From Albimonas sp036154955 (GTDB lineage: Bacteria; Pseudomonadota; Alphaproteobacteria; Rhodobacterales; Rhodobacteraceae), in NCBI GenBank assembly GCA_036154955.1, contig JAYZWL010000088.1:26452-90451 (forward strand): a DNA stretch of 64,000 nucleotides, given 5' to 3'. The position numbers and the translations under genes are program-made. The notes under the pieces were generated by a model. The model did no database searches. It saw nothing but the letters and a program-made list of their open reading frames with translations, and was not told where the DNA came from. Below, piece after piece: positions 8,260 through 15,685 of this stretch (positions are counted from its first letter, which is position 1; each line of letters opens with the position of its first letter).

Positions 8260-9547
8260 TCCGCGCAGCCCCCTCTCCGCCGCGCCGCCGCAGCGCCCCG
8301 GCGGCCAGGCAGCTCAGCCCCGCCATCGCCGCCGAGACGCCGAGGCACAGCGGCAGCCCGCCCGCCTGGTAGGACAGCCCTGACAGCAGGGTCCCCGCCA
8401 GCCGCCCGGCGGCGTTGGCCATATAGTAGAAGCCCACGTCCATCGTCACCCGCTCCGCCGTCGAGAAGGCGAGGATCAGGTAGGAATGGAGCGAGGAGTT
8501 CACCGCGAAGACCGCGCCGAACAGCAGCAGCCCGCCGATCAGCGCCGCGGTCAGCCAGTCCGCCGGCCCATCCGCGGCCCAGGCGGCGACGGCGAGCGCG
8601 GCGGGGATCGCGGTCAGAAGCCCCGCCCAGGTGCGGGCGAGGCCCACCGTTTCCGGCAGGCTCCGCCCCTTCGCGGCCAGAATGCGCGGGGCGAAGGCCT
8701 GCACCGCGCCGTAGCCGATGATCCACACCGCCATGAACGTGCCGATCTGGAAGAAGGCGGCGCGGTTCCCGGCCTCGGACCCGTCGGAGAGGACGCCGTA
8801 GAAGTAGATCGGGATGCCCACCACGAACCACACGTCACGGGCGCCGAACAGGAACAGGCGGGCGGCCGACAGCACGTTGATGTCCCGGTCCTTGGAGAAC
8901 ACCTCGGCGAATTTCGCGCCCTTGCGCCCGCGCGGCAGCCCCGCCGGCATCAGCAGCGCCACCGCCGCCAGCACGGCGACCAGCGCCCCCGCCATCGCGT
9001 AGACCGAGGCCTGGAAGCCCGCCCCCGCCAGCAGCGCCGCGCCGATCAGGAAGCCCAGCCCCTTCACCGCGTTCTTCGAGCCGGTCAGCGCCGCCACCCA
9101 GCGGAACAGGCCCCCGCCCTCGGCCGGGGCCAGCAGCTTGACCGCGCTCTTGGAGCTCATCTTGGCCAGGTCCTTGGCCACGCCCGACGCCCCCTGCACC
9201 GCCATCACGAAGGCGACGGAGACGGCGACGGTCCATTCCTCCGACACCTGCCCCAGCGCGGCCAGCGCCCCGATCTGCAGGGCGAGGCCGGCGTAGAGGG
9301 TGGAGGTCAGCCCGAACCGCGCCGCGATCCAGCCCGCGCAGAGGTTGGTGACGATCCCCGCCGCCTCGTAGAGCAGGAACAGCCAGGCGAGTTGCAGGGC
9401 GGTGAAGCCCAGCACGTGGAAATGCAGAAGCACCAGCATCCGCAGCGCGCCGTCGGTCAGCATGAAGGCCCAGTAGGCGGCGGTCACGGCGGCGTAGGCC
9501 GCCAGCGGACGGCCGGGTTCGGGCGGGGGCGCGGGAACGGCGGACAC
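8249..9547 (-). CDS. arsJ: ArsJ, MFS exporter of 1-arseno-3-phosphoglycerate
   Basis: A 432-residue major-facilitator protein with 12 hydrophobic segments. The N-terminal 'AYWAFMLTDGALRMLVLLHF' and the following 'LFLLYEAAGIVTNLCAGW' are typical of ArsJ. I chose the GTG at 9547, just 3 bases beyond the gapdh stop (TGACCGTG); an ATG at 9607 would overlap gapdh by 58 bases. ArsJ exports the unstable arsenate ester made by the GAPDH encoded immediately upstream, which gives arsenate resistance without reduction. The adjacent ArsR domain and GAPDH support the call strongly. Confidence 0.9.
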   Translation of the reverse strand: MSAVPAPPPEPGRPLAAYAAVTAAYWAFMLTDGALRMLVLLHFHVLGFTALQLAWLFLLYEAAGIVTNLCAGWIAARFGLTSTLYAGLALQIGALAALGQVSEEWTVAVSVAFVMAVQGASGVAKDLAKMSSKSAVKLLAPAEGGGLFRWVAALTGSKNAVKGLGFLIGAALLAGAGFQASVYAMAGALVAVLAAVALLMPAGLPRGRKGAKFAEVFSKDRDINVLSAARLFLFGARDVWFVVGIPIYFYGVLSDGSEAGNRAAFFQIGTFMAVWIIGYGAVQAFAPRILAAKGRSLPETVGLARTWAGLLTAIPAALAVAAWAADGPADWLTAALIGGLLLFGAVFAVNSSLHSYLILAFSTAERVTMDVGFYYMANAAGRLAGTLLSGLSYQAGGLPLCLGVSAAMAGLSCLAAGALRRRGGEGAARTGA

Positions 9548-9549
9548 GG

Positions 9550-10572
9550 TCAGAGCCCCTCCGCCACCAGCCGCAGCACGTCGACCAGACGGCAGGCGTA
9601 GCCCCATTCGTTGTCATACCAGGCGTAGACCTTGGCCTGCGTGCCGTTGACCACCATCGTCGACGGCCCGTCCACGATGGAGGAGCGCGGGTCGTTCACG
9701 TAGTCGGCCGAGACCAGCGGCCGGGTCTCATACCCCAGGATGCCGCGCAGCTCGCCCTCGGCCGCCGCCTGGAACAGGGCGTTGATCTCCTCGACGCTGG
9801 TCTCCCGCTCCATCTCGAACACGCCGTCGGTCAGCGAGGCGTTGAGCAGCGGCACCCGCACCGCATGGCCGTTCAGCCGGCCGGTCAGCTCCGGATAGAT
9901 CAGGGTGATCGCGGTCGCCGAACCCGTGGTGGTCGGGATCAGGCTGTTGAGCGCCGAGCGCGCCCGGCGCAGGTCCTTGGCCGGCCGGTCGACCATGGTC
10001 TGGGTGTTGGTCACGTCGTGGAGCGTGGTGATGGAGCCGTGGCGGATGCCGATCCGCTCATGCAGCACCTTCACCACCGGGGCGAGGCAGTTGGTGGTGC
10101 AACTCGCCGCGGTCACCAGATGATGCCGCGCCGGGTCGTAGAGGCGATGGTTGACGCCGTAGACGAGATTGAGCGCCGGCGCCTCCTTCACCGGGGCGGA
10201 GACCACGACCTTGCGCACCCCGGCGTCGTAATAGGGCTGCAGCTTCGCCGGGGTCTTGAAGGCGCCGGTGCAGTCCAGCACCACGTCCACGCCCAGCGCC
10301 TCCAGCGGCAGGTCCTCGATCCGCCGGGCGCGGGCGAGCGTCATACGGGTTCCGCGCACGGTCAGCCCGTCCTCGTCATGGGCGATCTCCGCCGGCCAGC
10401 GGCCGTGGACCGTGTCGAATTCCAGCAGATGCGCATGCTGGGCCGGGTCGCCCTCCGCATCGTTGAGCAGGACGATCTCGCCTTGCAGGCCCTGGTCGAA
10501 GGCGGCGCGCAGGGCGAGCTTGCCCATCCGGCCGAGGCCGTTGATCGCGATGCGGGGGGCGGATGCGGGCAT
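9550..10572 (-). CDS. ArsJ-associated glyceraldehyde-3-phosphate dehydrogenase
   Basis: A 340-residue GAPDH with the Rossmann motif 'INGLGRMGKLALRAAF' and the catalytic cysteine C158 in 'AASCTTNC'. It has the phosphate-site Thr/Arg region and a C-terminal 'WYDNEWGYACRL'. Housekeeping GAPDHs sit with pgk or tkt; this one lies inside an arsenic operon. In the described pathway such an enzyme uses arsenate instead of phosphate to form 1-arseno-3-phosphoglycerate for ArsJ. The nearby sugar-acid operon yields glyceraldehyde-3-phosphate, its substrate, although a functional link is speculative. Confidence 0.92.
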   Translation of the reverse strand: MPASAPRIAINGLGRMGKLALRAAFDQGLQGEIVLLNDAEGDPAQHAHLLEFDTVHGRWPAEIAHDEDGLTVRGTRMTLARARRIEDLPLEALGVDVVLDCTGAFKTPAKLQPYYDAGVRKVVVSAPVKEAPALNLVYGVNHRLYDPARHHLVTAASCTTNCLAPVVKVLHERIGIRHGSITTLHDVTNTQTMVDRPAKDLRRARSALNSLIPTTTGSATAITLIYPELTGRLNGHAVRVPLLNASLTDGVFEMERETSVEEINALFQAAAEGELRGILGYETRPLVSADYVNDPRSSIVDGPSTMVVNGTQAKVYAWYDNEWGYACRLVDVLRLVAEGL

Positions 10573-10596
10573 GGGGCGCTCCGGTGTCAGGGGAAG

Positions 10597-10622
10597 CGGC
10601 CGGCCGCGGACGCGGCCGGCCG
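10597..10622. other. GC hairpin between arsR-arsC and gapdh
   Basis: A perfect 12-bp inverted repeat (10597-10608 and 10611-10622) with a 2-base centre, in the 87-base gap between the fused regulator gene and gapdh. It has no T run. It could attenuate transcription or set mRNA stability between regulator and effector genes. Confidence 0.5.
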
Positions 10623-10659
10623 ATGGAAAGGAGGGCGTCGCGGCAGGAGGCCGGAGGGG

Positions 10660-11520
10660 TCAGTCGGCCCGGGCGGGGGCGTCGGCCTCTCCCGGAATCG
10701 CGTCCAGCCGGCGCTGCAGCGAAATCCGGTCGAGCGACTCCAGCGGAAGCTCCATGAAGGCCGACAGCCGCCGGTGCAGCCCCCGATAGGCGTCGAGGAA
10801 GGCGAGGCCCTTCTCTGCGTCCGAGCCCTCCACCTTCACCGGGTCGGGCATCCCCCAATGCGCGGAGATCGGCTGCCCGGGCCAGGGCGGGCATTCCTCG
10901 TTCGCCGCCAGATCGCAGACGGTGAACACGAAATCCAGCGCCGGCGCGTCGGGCCCCTGGAACTCCGCCACGTTCTTGGCGCGCAGGGCGGCGACGTCGT
11001 GACCCAGCTCGCGCAGCACCGCGACGGCATGGGGGTTCAGCTCGGAATAGGGACGGGTCCCGGCCGAGAAGGCCCGGAACCGGCCGCCCCCCTCCCTGGC
11101 CAGGATCGACTCGGCGAAGATGGAGCGGGCCGAGTTGCCGGTGCAGATGAACAGCACGTTGAAGACGCGGTCGGTCATCGGGGGACCTCCGAGGGTCTGG
11201 AAGGCGCGCGCGGCGAGCGGGATGCACAGCTCGGGCCGCCCGCGGCAGCAGTCCGAGACCAGGTAGTCGACCAGCGCGCCGGTCCGGGCGAGGTCGATGC
11301 TGTAAAAGACCGATTTTCCGTGACGCCGCGATGTCACCAGCCCGGCCCGGGCCAGCGCCCCGACATGGACCGACAGCGTGTTCGGCTTCATGCCCAGCGC
11401 CTCGGCGATGTCGCTGGGGCGCACGCCTTCCGGCGCGTGGCGGGCGAGCAGGCGGAACACGGCCAGGCGGCCGGCATGGCCGAGGGCGGCGAAGGCTTCT
11501 ACTGACAGATTCGATTCCAT
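10660..11520 (-). CDS. Fusion of ArsR regulator and low-molecular-weight-phosphatase-type arsenate reductase
   Basis: A 286-residue two-domain protein. Residues about 1-100 form an ArsR winged helix with the recognition region 'MKPNTLSVHVGALARAGLV' and a Cys cluster C91, C92, C99 ('DCCRGRPELC') that resembles the As(III) sites of some ArsR proteins. Residues about 118-260 form an LMW-PTP/ArsC domain with the C-x5-R loop at C126-R132 (FICTGNSARS) and further Cys in 'TVCDLAANEECP'. The frame is continuous across the join; an internal ATG at 11178 could make free ArsC. It leads the ars operon, and its start codon lies in a palindrome. Confidence 0.9.
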   Translation of the reverse strand: MESNLSVEAFAALGHAGRLAVFRLLARHAPEGVRPSDIAEALGMKPNTLSVHVGALARAGLVTSRRHGKSVFYSIDLARTGALVDYLVSDCCRGRPELCIPLAARAFQTLGGPPMTDRVFNVLFICTGNSARSIFAESILAREGGGRFRAFSAGTRPYSELNPHAVAVLRELGHDVAALRAKNVAEFQGPDAPALDFVFTVCDLAANEECPPWPGQPISAHWGMPDPVKVEGSDAEKGLAFLDAYRGLHRRLSAFMELPLESLDRISLQRRLDAIPGEADAPARAD

Positions 11521-11549
11521 AATTCATGGATACATGAATTATGGAATCG
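11512..11549. promoter_or_regulatory. Perfect 17-bp inverted repeat over the arsR start codon (likely ArsR operator)
   Basis: Arms 11512-11528 and 11533-11549 are exact reverse complements around GATA, in an AT-rich island inside very GC-rich DNA. The half-site core is ATTCATG/CATGAAT. The ATG of the ArsR-ArsC fusion (complement of 11518-11520) lies inside the left arm. Position and symmetry fit autorepression by an ArsR dimer. The repeat could also fold in the mRNA and hide the start codon. Confidence 0.75.
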
Positions 11550-11779
11550 TTCAAGCGCCCATGCCGCGACGGGCGAGGGGCCGGAGGCGGGCTCCGGCAG
11601 TTCGCCGGCGGTCGCCCGACGGCGCCCCGCGCCGGCGGTCGGCCCGGATCCCGGACCCGGGGCCGTCCGCGACGTTCTTCCGCGATCCGCGGCGACGTGG
11701 TAAACGATGCGCGCGACCCGACACCCAGCCTCGCCAGGCATCCGTCACTTTCCCAGATCAGATGCCGGCAGGTGAATAC

Positions 11780-12235
11780 ATGGCGAAGACGAAAGTTCGT
11801 TTCGTCGAGGGTGCGGATGTCGCTCTCGCGGATTTCATGGAGTTTCTCGGGGACTGTCTTCTCGACGGGGTGGTCGCATCCGACGACGAGACCTCGCTGA
11901 CCATCACCGGCGCCGACACGCTCGGCACATTGACCGGAGAGAACATCAGCCTCGGGCTGGCCTCCACCGGCACGATCTCGACCTGGGTGCTTGAGGAGAA
12001 CGGCGAGAAGCTCTGGACGATCTCCAACGCCGGGTTCGACGTCGCCGCCCTGACCGCGGCGGCCTTCGCCGAGGGCTACGGCGAGGACGTCTTCGCCTTC
12101 GAGACCTACTATTTCGACCGGGACTGGAACTACCGGGGCACGGATGCCGACGACCTCGCGCCTCCGGGCGCCACGACCTCGGACGGGTTCGAGATCGATT
12201 TCGTGGGCGACGACGTCTTCACCCTGCGCGGCGGG
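11780..12235 (+). pseudogene. Truncated RTX-like calcium-binding protein gene (N-terminal fragment)
   Basis: About 152 residues start at an ATG preceded by AGGTGA: 'MAKTKVRFVEGADVALADFM', then a Ser/Thr/Asp-rich beta region. The segment ends on 'VGDDVFTLRGG', the form that usually opens a run of 'GGxGxD' calcium-binding repeats in secreted RTX proteins. Instead of those repeats the sequence switches at about 12236 into the reverse complement of an iron-siderophore permease. The remaining frame to 12664 is chimeric and not believable as protein. The fragment looks less GC-rich than its neighbours. The RTX assignment rests on the short end motif and is moderate. Confidence 0.6.
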
Positions 12236-12615
12236 GCCAGCGCGGCGACGGCGGCGCCGGCGTTGACGCCCAGCAGGCCCGGTTCGGCCAGCGGGTTGCG
12301 CATCACCGTCTGCGCGATGGTCCCCGCCAGCCCCAGCGCCGCCCCGGCCAGCGCCGCCAGCGCCGCGCGCGGCAGGCGCAGGTCGAGCACGATCATCGCC
12401 GAGGCGGGGGAGGTCGTCCGGTCGCCGGTCAGGGCGCCGAGGATCTCCGCCGCCGGCAGAGCCCGGTCGCCCAGCGCCAGGGAGGCGGCGAAGACCGCGG
12501 CCAGCGACAGCGCCAGGGTCAGCCCCGGCGCGATGGCGCGGAAGGGGGCGCAGGCGGGCGCGAGCGCGGAGGCGAGCGTGGGGGCCGGGGCCTGGGTTTC
12601 GTCCCGCCGCCTCAT
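12236..12615 (-). pseudogene. Truncated FecCD-type siderophore permease gene
   Basis: The gene starts at ATG 12615 (overlapping the upstream permease stop) and encodes about 126 recognisable residues: the first two or three membrane helices, 'LRLPRAALAALAGAALGLAG' and the family signature 'RNPLAEPGLLGVNAGAA'. Homologues have about 330 residues, so roughly 200 are missing. After about 12236 the frame continues into antisense of the RTX fragment. With this permease cut and no ATPase gene following, the locus cannot encode a complete ABC importer on its own. Confidence 0.88.
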
Positions 12616-13658
12616 GCCGCCGCGCCCGCCCGTCGCCCGGCCCGGCCGCGGACGAACCAGATGAACGCCGGCGCGCCGAGCAGCGCCATGCCCACCCCCA
12701 CCGGCACGTCCCGCCCCGGCAGGCCCGCGCGCAGGGCGGCGTCGGCGCCGACCACCAGCGCCGCGCCGCCCAGCGCCGCGACCGGCAGCAGGCGGGCGAA
12801 ATCCGTGCCCACCGCCAGCCGCGCCGCGTGGGGCGCCATCAGCCCCACGAAGCCGATCGGCCCGGCCAGCGCCACCGCCGAGCCCGCCAGCATCACCACC
12901 GCCACGGCGCAGAGCGCGCGCCAGAGCAGCACGTTCTGCCCCACCTGGCGGGCGACCTCCGCGCCGAGGCTCAGCGTCGTCACCTGGCGCGAGAAGATCA
13001 GCGCCGCGGCCAGCCCCGCCGCCGCCCAGGGCGCCGCGGCGGCCACCGCCTGGGGCGAGCGGCCTTCGACCGAGCCCACGGTCCAGGCCCGCACCGCGTC
13101 CAGAGAGCCCGTGTCGAAGATCAGCGCCGCCGCGGTCAACGAGCCGATGAAGGCCGACAGGATCGCGCCGGCCAGCGCCAGCTTCGCCGACGTCGCCCCG
13201 CCGCGCCCGGCGGAGCCCGCGGCGTAGACCGCCGCCGCCGCCATGGCCGCGCCGGCGAAGGCCCAGCCCACCAGCGTTCCCATCGCCGCCCCCGGGGCCA
13301 GGATCGAGGCGCAGACCACCGCGAAGGCCGCGCCGGCGTTGATCCCCAGCAGGCCGGGCGAGGCCAGCGGGTTGCCGGTCGCCGCCTGCATGATCGCCCC
13401 CGCCGCGGCCAGCGCGCCCCCCGCGATCAGCCCGGTCAGCAGCCGCGGCAGCCGCACCGCGCGCAGCACCGCATGGGCGTGGGCGTCCGGATCGGGGGAA
13501 AAGACGGCGGCGAACAGGGTCCGCGTCGGGATCTCGGTCGCGCCGATGCGCAGGGACCACAGGGCGGCCAGAGCCAGCAGCAGCGCCAGCCCCGCCGCGA
13601 CCGCCGCGCCGCCTGCGCGGGAACGCCCGCCCGACGACGCCCGCCCCGCCGCGGTCAT
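12612..13658 (-). CDS. FecCD-type siderophore ABC permease
   Basis: A 348-residue, highly hydrophobic protein of normal length. It contains 'LRAVRLPRLLTGLIAGGALAA', 'NPLASPGLLGINAGAAFAVV' and, near the C-terminus, 'GLMAPHAARLAVGTDF', the FecCD coupling region. It overlaps the binding-protein gene (ATGA at 13655-13658) and the truncated permease gene (12612-12615). It would normally pair with that second permease and an ATPase, both incomplete or absent here. It could still work with the ATPase of the neighbouring system at 21246-22034. Confidence 0.9.
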   Translation of the reverse strand: MTAAGRASSGGRSRAGGAAVAAGLALLLALAALWSLRIGATEIPTRTLFAAVFSPDPDAHAHAVLRAVRLPRLLTGLIAGGALAAAGAIMQAATGNPLASPGLLGINAGAAFAVVCASILAPGAAMGTLVGWAFAGAAMAAAAVYAAGSAGRGGATSAKLALAGAILSAFIGSLTAAALIFDTGSLDAVRAWTVGSVEGRSPQAVAAAAPWAAAGLAAALIFSRQVTTLSLGAEVARQVGQNVLLWRALCAVAVVMLAGSAVALAGPIGFVGLMAPHAARLAVGTDFARLLPVAALGGAALVVGADAALRAGLPGRDVPVGVGMALLGAPAFIWFVRGRAGRRAGAAA

Positions 13659-14614
13659 TCCGCCGCCAGCAGGTATCGCTCGACATCGTCGAGCACCCGG
13701 TGGGCCGATGCGGCGCCCGAGAACTCCATCCAGGTCCCGGCATCCACCCGATGCGCCCGCCCCGCCTTAACCGCCGGCAGCGCGCGCCAGAGCGGATGGG
13801 CCAGCACCTCGTCCAGCCGCCCGTTGGTGTCGGAATCGTTGGCCCCCCCGACGATGTAGAGCAATGTCTCCCCGCTCAGGCCCGCCAACTCCTCCCAGTC
13901 CGGGCGACGCAGGGTCTCGTCGCCCTGCGCGGTCTCGAACGGGGGCCGGACCACGCCCGCGTCGCGCAGCACCAGGAAGGGGCCGTAGGCGCGAGGGCTG
14001 TCGAGATAGACCTGAAAATCCCAGGTGGTGATGCGCAGGACCGAGACCGGGGCCCGGCTGACCCGCGCGCGCAGCGCCTGCGCGCGCGCCTCGTATTCGG
14101 CGAGGATCGCCTCGGCCTCCGCCCCGCGCCCGGTGGCCCGGGCGAGGATGCGGTAATAGTCCTTCCAGTTCTCCGCCCCGATCAGCACCGTCGGCGCGAT
14201 GCGCGAGGCCATGGCCAGCGCCGTCTCGCCCAACATGCCGGCGCCGAGGATCAGGTCGGGTTGAAGCGCCGCGACCGTCTCGAGGCTCGGCTCGACGAAG
14301 GCGCCGATGCTCTCCACCCCCGCGGCCTCCGCCCGGGCGCGCAGGGCGTCGTCGGACATGCCGACGAGCGGGGCGCCCACCAGCGGAAGGCCCAGCTCCA
14401 ACCCCATGCCGAGGCTGAAGGTCGGGTCGAGGACCAGGATCCGCTGCGGGTCGACCGGAACGCAGACCGGCCCGCCGAGGATCATCGGCCCCTCGACCAG
14501 CCGCCCGTCGCAATCGGCGGCGGAGGCCGGGGCGGGAGCGAGACCGGGGGCGAGGCCGAACGCGGCGGCGAGCGCCGACAGGGCGAGGGCGGCGGCGGAA
14601 CGGGGTCGGCGCAT
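13655..14614 (-). CDS. Periplasmic iron-siderophore-binding protein
   Basis: 319 residues with a clear Sec signal peptide (about 1-33: basic start, Ala/Leu core, ending ASAAD). The mature protein has the class III binding-protein pattern: 'QRILVLDPTFSLGMGLELGL', 'VESIGAFVEPSLETVAALQPDLIL', a long connecting helix around 'YRILARATGRGAEAEAILAE', and 'LAHPLWRALPAVKAGRAHRV' near the end. The ATG at 14614 is preceded by AAGGAG. It is coupled to the permease gene downstream. It follows the FhuF-like gene, so receptor, reductase, binding protein and permease form one operon. Confidence 0.9.
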   Translation of the reverse strand: MRRPRSAAALALSALAAAFGLAPGLAPAPASAADCDGRLVEGPMILGGPVCVPVDPQRILVLDPTFSLGMGLELGLPLVGAPLVGMSDDALRARAEAAGVESIGAFVEPSLETVAALQPDLILGAGMLGETALAMASRIAPTVLIGAENWKDYYRILARATGRGAEAEAILAEYEARAQALRARVSRAPVSVLRITTWDFQVYLDSPRAYGPFLVLRDAGVVRPPFETAQGDETLRRPDWEELAGLSGETLLYIVGGANDSDTNGRLDEVLAHPLWRALPAVKAGRAHRVDAGTWMEFSGAASAHRVLDDVERYLLAAE

Positions 14615-14655
14615 GGGGCGGCTCCTTCGCGGCGCGAGCGCGGGGCGGGACGGGA

Positions 14656-15675
14656 TCACGGCTCGGCCAGGGGGCCGGCGCCGGCGGGGGGCGGGACGAG
14701 CCGGCGGCGCAGCCCGGCCTCGACGATGGCGCGCATCTCCGCTTCCGGTCGCAGCACGCAGGTCGTGCATAACGCGGCGCCGGGAAGGTCCTTCCACAGG
14801 CAGCAGCCGCCGCGGGCGCGGAAGGCCCGGCGCAGCGGCGGGGCGTCGGGGCGGGCCGGGTCGCGGACCTCCGCCTCCAGAAAGCGCATCTGCGGGTTGG
14901 TCATCGGCGCGCCGGGGCGCTTGAGGATGCCCAGCGCGTCGGCGCGGGCCGCCTCCTCCCGGCCCAGCGCGCGCCCGACCTCCAGGAACTCGCCCGCCAC
15001 CGCGTCGCCCGCCAGCCGCCACATGGCGCGGCGGGACAGGCGGGTGAGCCGATGCGCGGCCTCGATCAGCGGGCCGAGGAAGGCCTCCAGCTCCTCCCGC
15101 ATCCGATCGCGCAGCGCCTCCCGGTCCGGCGCGGGCCGGGCGTCGGGATGCACGGCGAAGGGGCCCTGCCCGGCCTCGACGTCGAAGGCCGGGTCGAGCA
15201 GGTCGAGATGGACCGGGTCCCGCTCTGTCGTCGCGGACGCGGCGACGACGGCGAAACGGGTGGCGCCCGCCCCCAGCCGCGGCGCGACGCCCGCGCCCAG
15301 CAGGCAGGCGGCGGCCAGGGTGGACGCAGGGCTCGCCGCGGTGATGACCAGCGAGGCGGCCAGCCCCTTGGGCTGAAGCCGCGGCTCCCAGCGGCGCGGC
15401 CGCTCCAGCAGCGCGCGCATCGCTTCCGCGTCGGCGCAAAGCTCCGACAGGCGCGGCCTGTCGCCCGGCGGCGGCGCGCCCGCCCCGCCGGCCCGCGACA
15501 GGCGCAGATAGGGCTGGCGCCGGGTCAGCACCGCGAAGACCGCGTCCAGCGGGTGCGGCGGCGCGGACGTCACTGCGGCCGTCGCAGGGGCCGTCGCAGG
15601 GGCGGGCGGGGGAGCCGAAGCGGAAACTGGGTCGGTGGGGGGCGCATCCGCGCCTCTCCTGCCATGTCCGGTCAT
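14656..15675 (-). CDS. FhuF-like siderophore-iron reductase
   Basis: A 339-residue protein with a Pro/Ala-rich N-terminus of about 45 residues. Near the C-terminus it carries the FhuF [2Fe-2S] pattern C-C-x10-C-x2-C in 'GGCCLWKDLPGAALCTTC'. FhuF-type proteins reduce ferric siderophores in the cytoplasm to release iron. It starts 10 bases after the TonB receptor stop and is followed by the binding protein, a common order for hydroxamate-type uptake loci. Confidence 0.85.
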   Translation of the reverse strand: MTGHGRRGADAPPTDPVSASAPPPAPATAPATAAVTSAPPHPLDAVFAVLTRRQPYLRLSRAGGAGAPPPGDRPRLSELCADAEAMRALLERPRRWEPRLQPKGLAASLVITAASPASTLAAACLLGAGVAPRLGAGATRFAVVAASATTERDPVHLDLLDPAFDVEAGQGPFAVHPDARPAPDREALRDRMREELEAFLGPLIEAAHRLTRLSRRAMWRLAGDAVAGEFLEVGRALGREEAARADALGILKRPGAPMTNPQMRFLEAEVRDPARPDAPPLRRAFRARGGCCLWKDLPGAALCTTCVLRPEAEMRAIVEAGLRRRLVPPPAGAGPLAEP

Positions 15676-15685
15676 CCCGCCCCCG

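Noticed and set aside
9550..10572. Housekeeping GAPDH of glycolysis
   Set aside because: The gene lies between an ArsR-ArsC fusion and arsJ with tight spacing, and there is no pgk or tkt neighbour.
11541..11900. Small plus-strand frame starting at the right arm of the ars palindrome
   Set aside because: It begins with ATG only because the palindrome mirrors the arsR start; the protein is Arg/Gly-rich and overlaps the RTX-like fragment in another frame.
12130..12664. Chimeric proteins reading through the 12236 junction in both directions
   Set aside because: In each case the second half is simply the antisense of the other broken gene, so the extended proteins are treated as pseudogene read-through.
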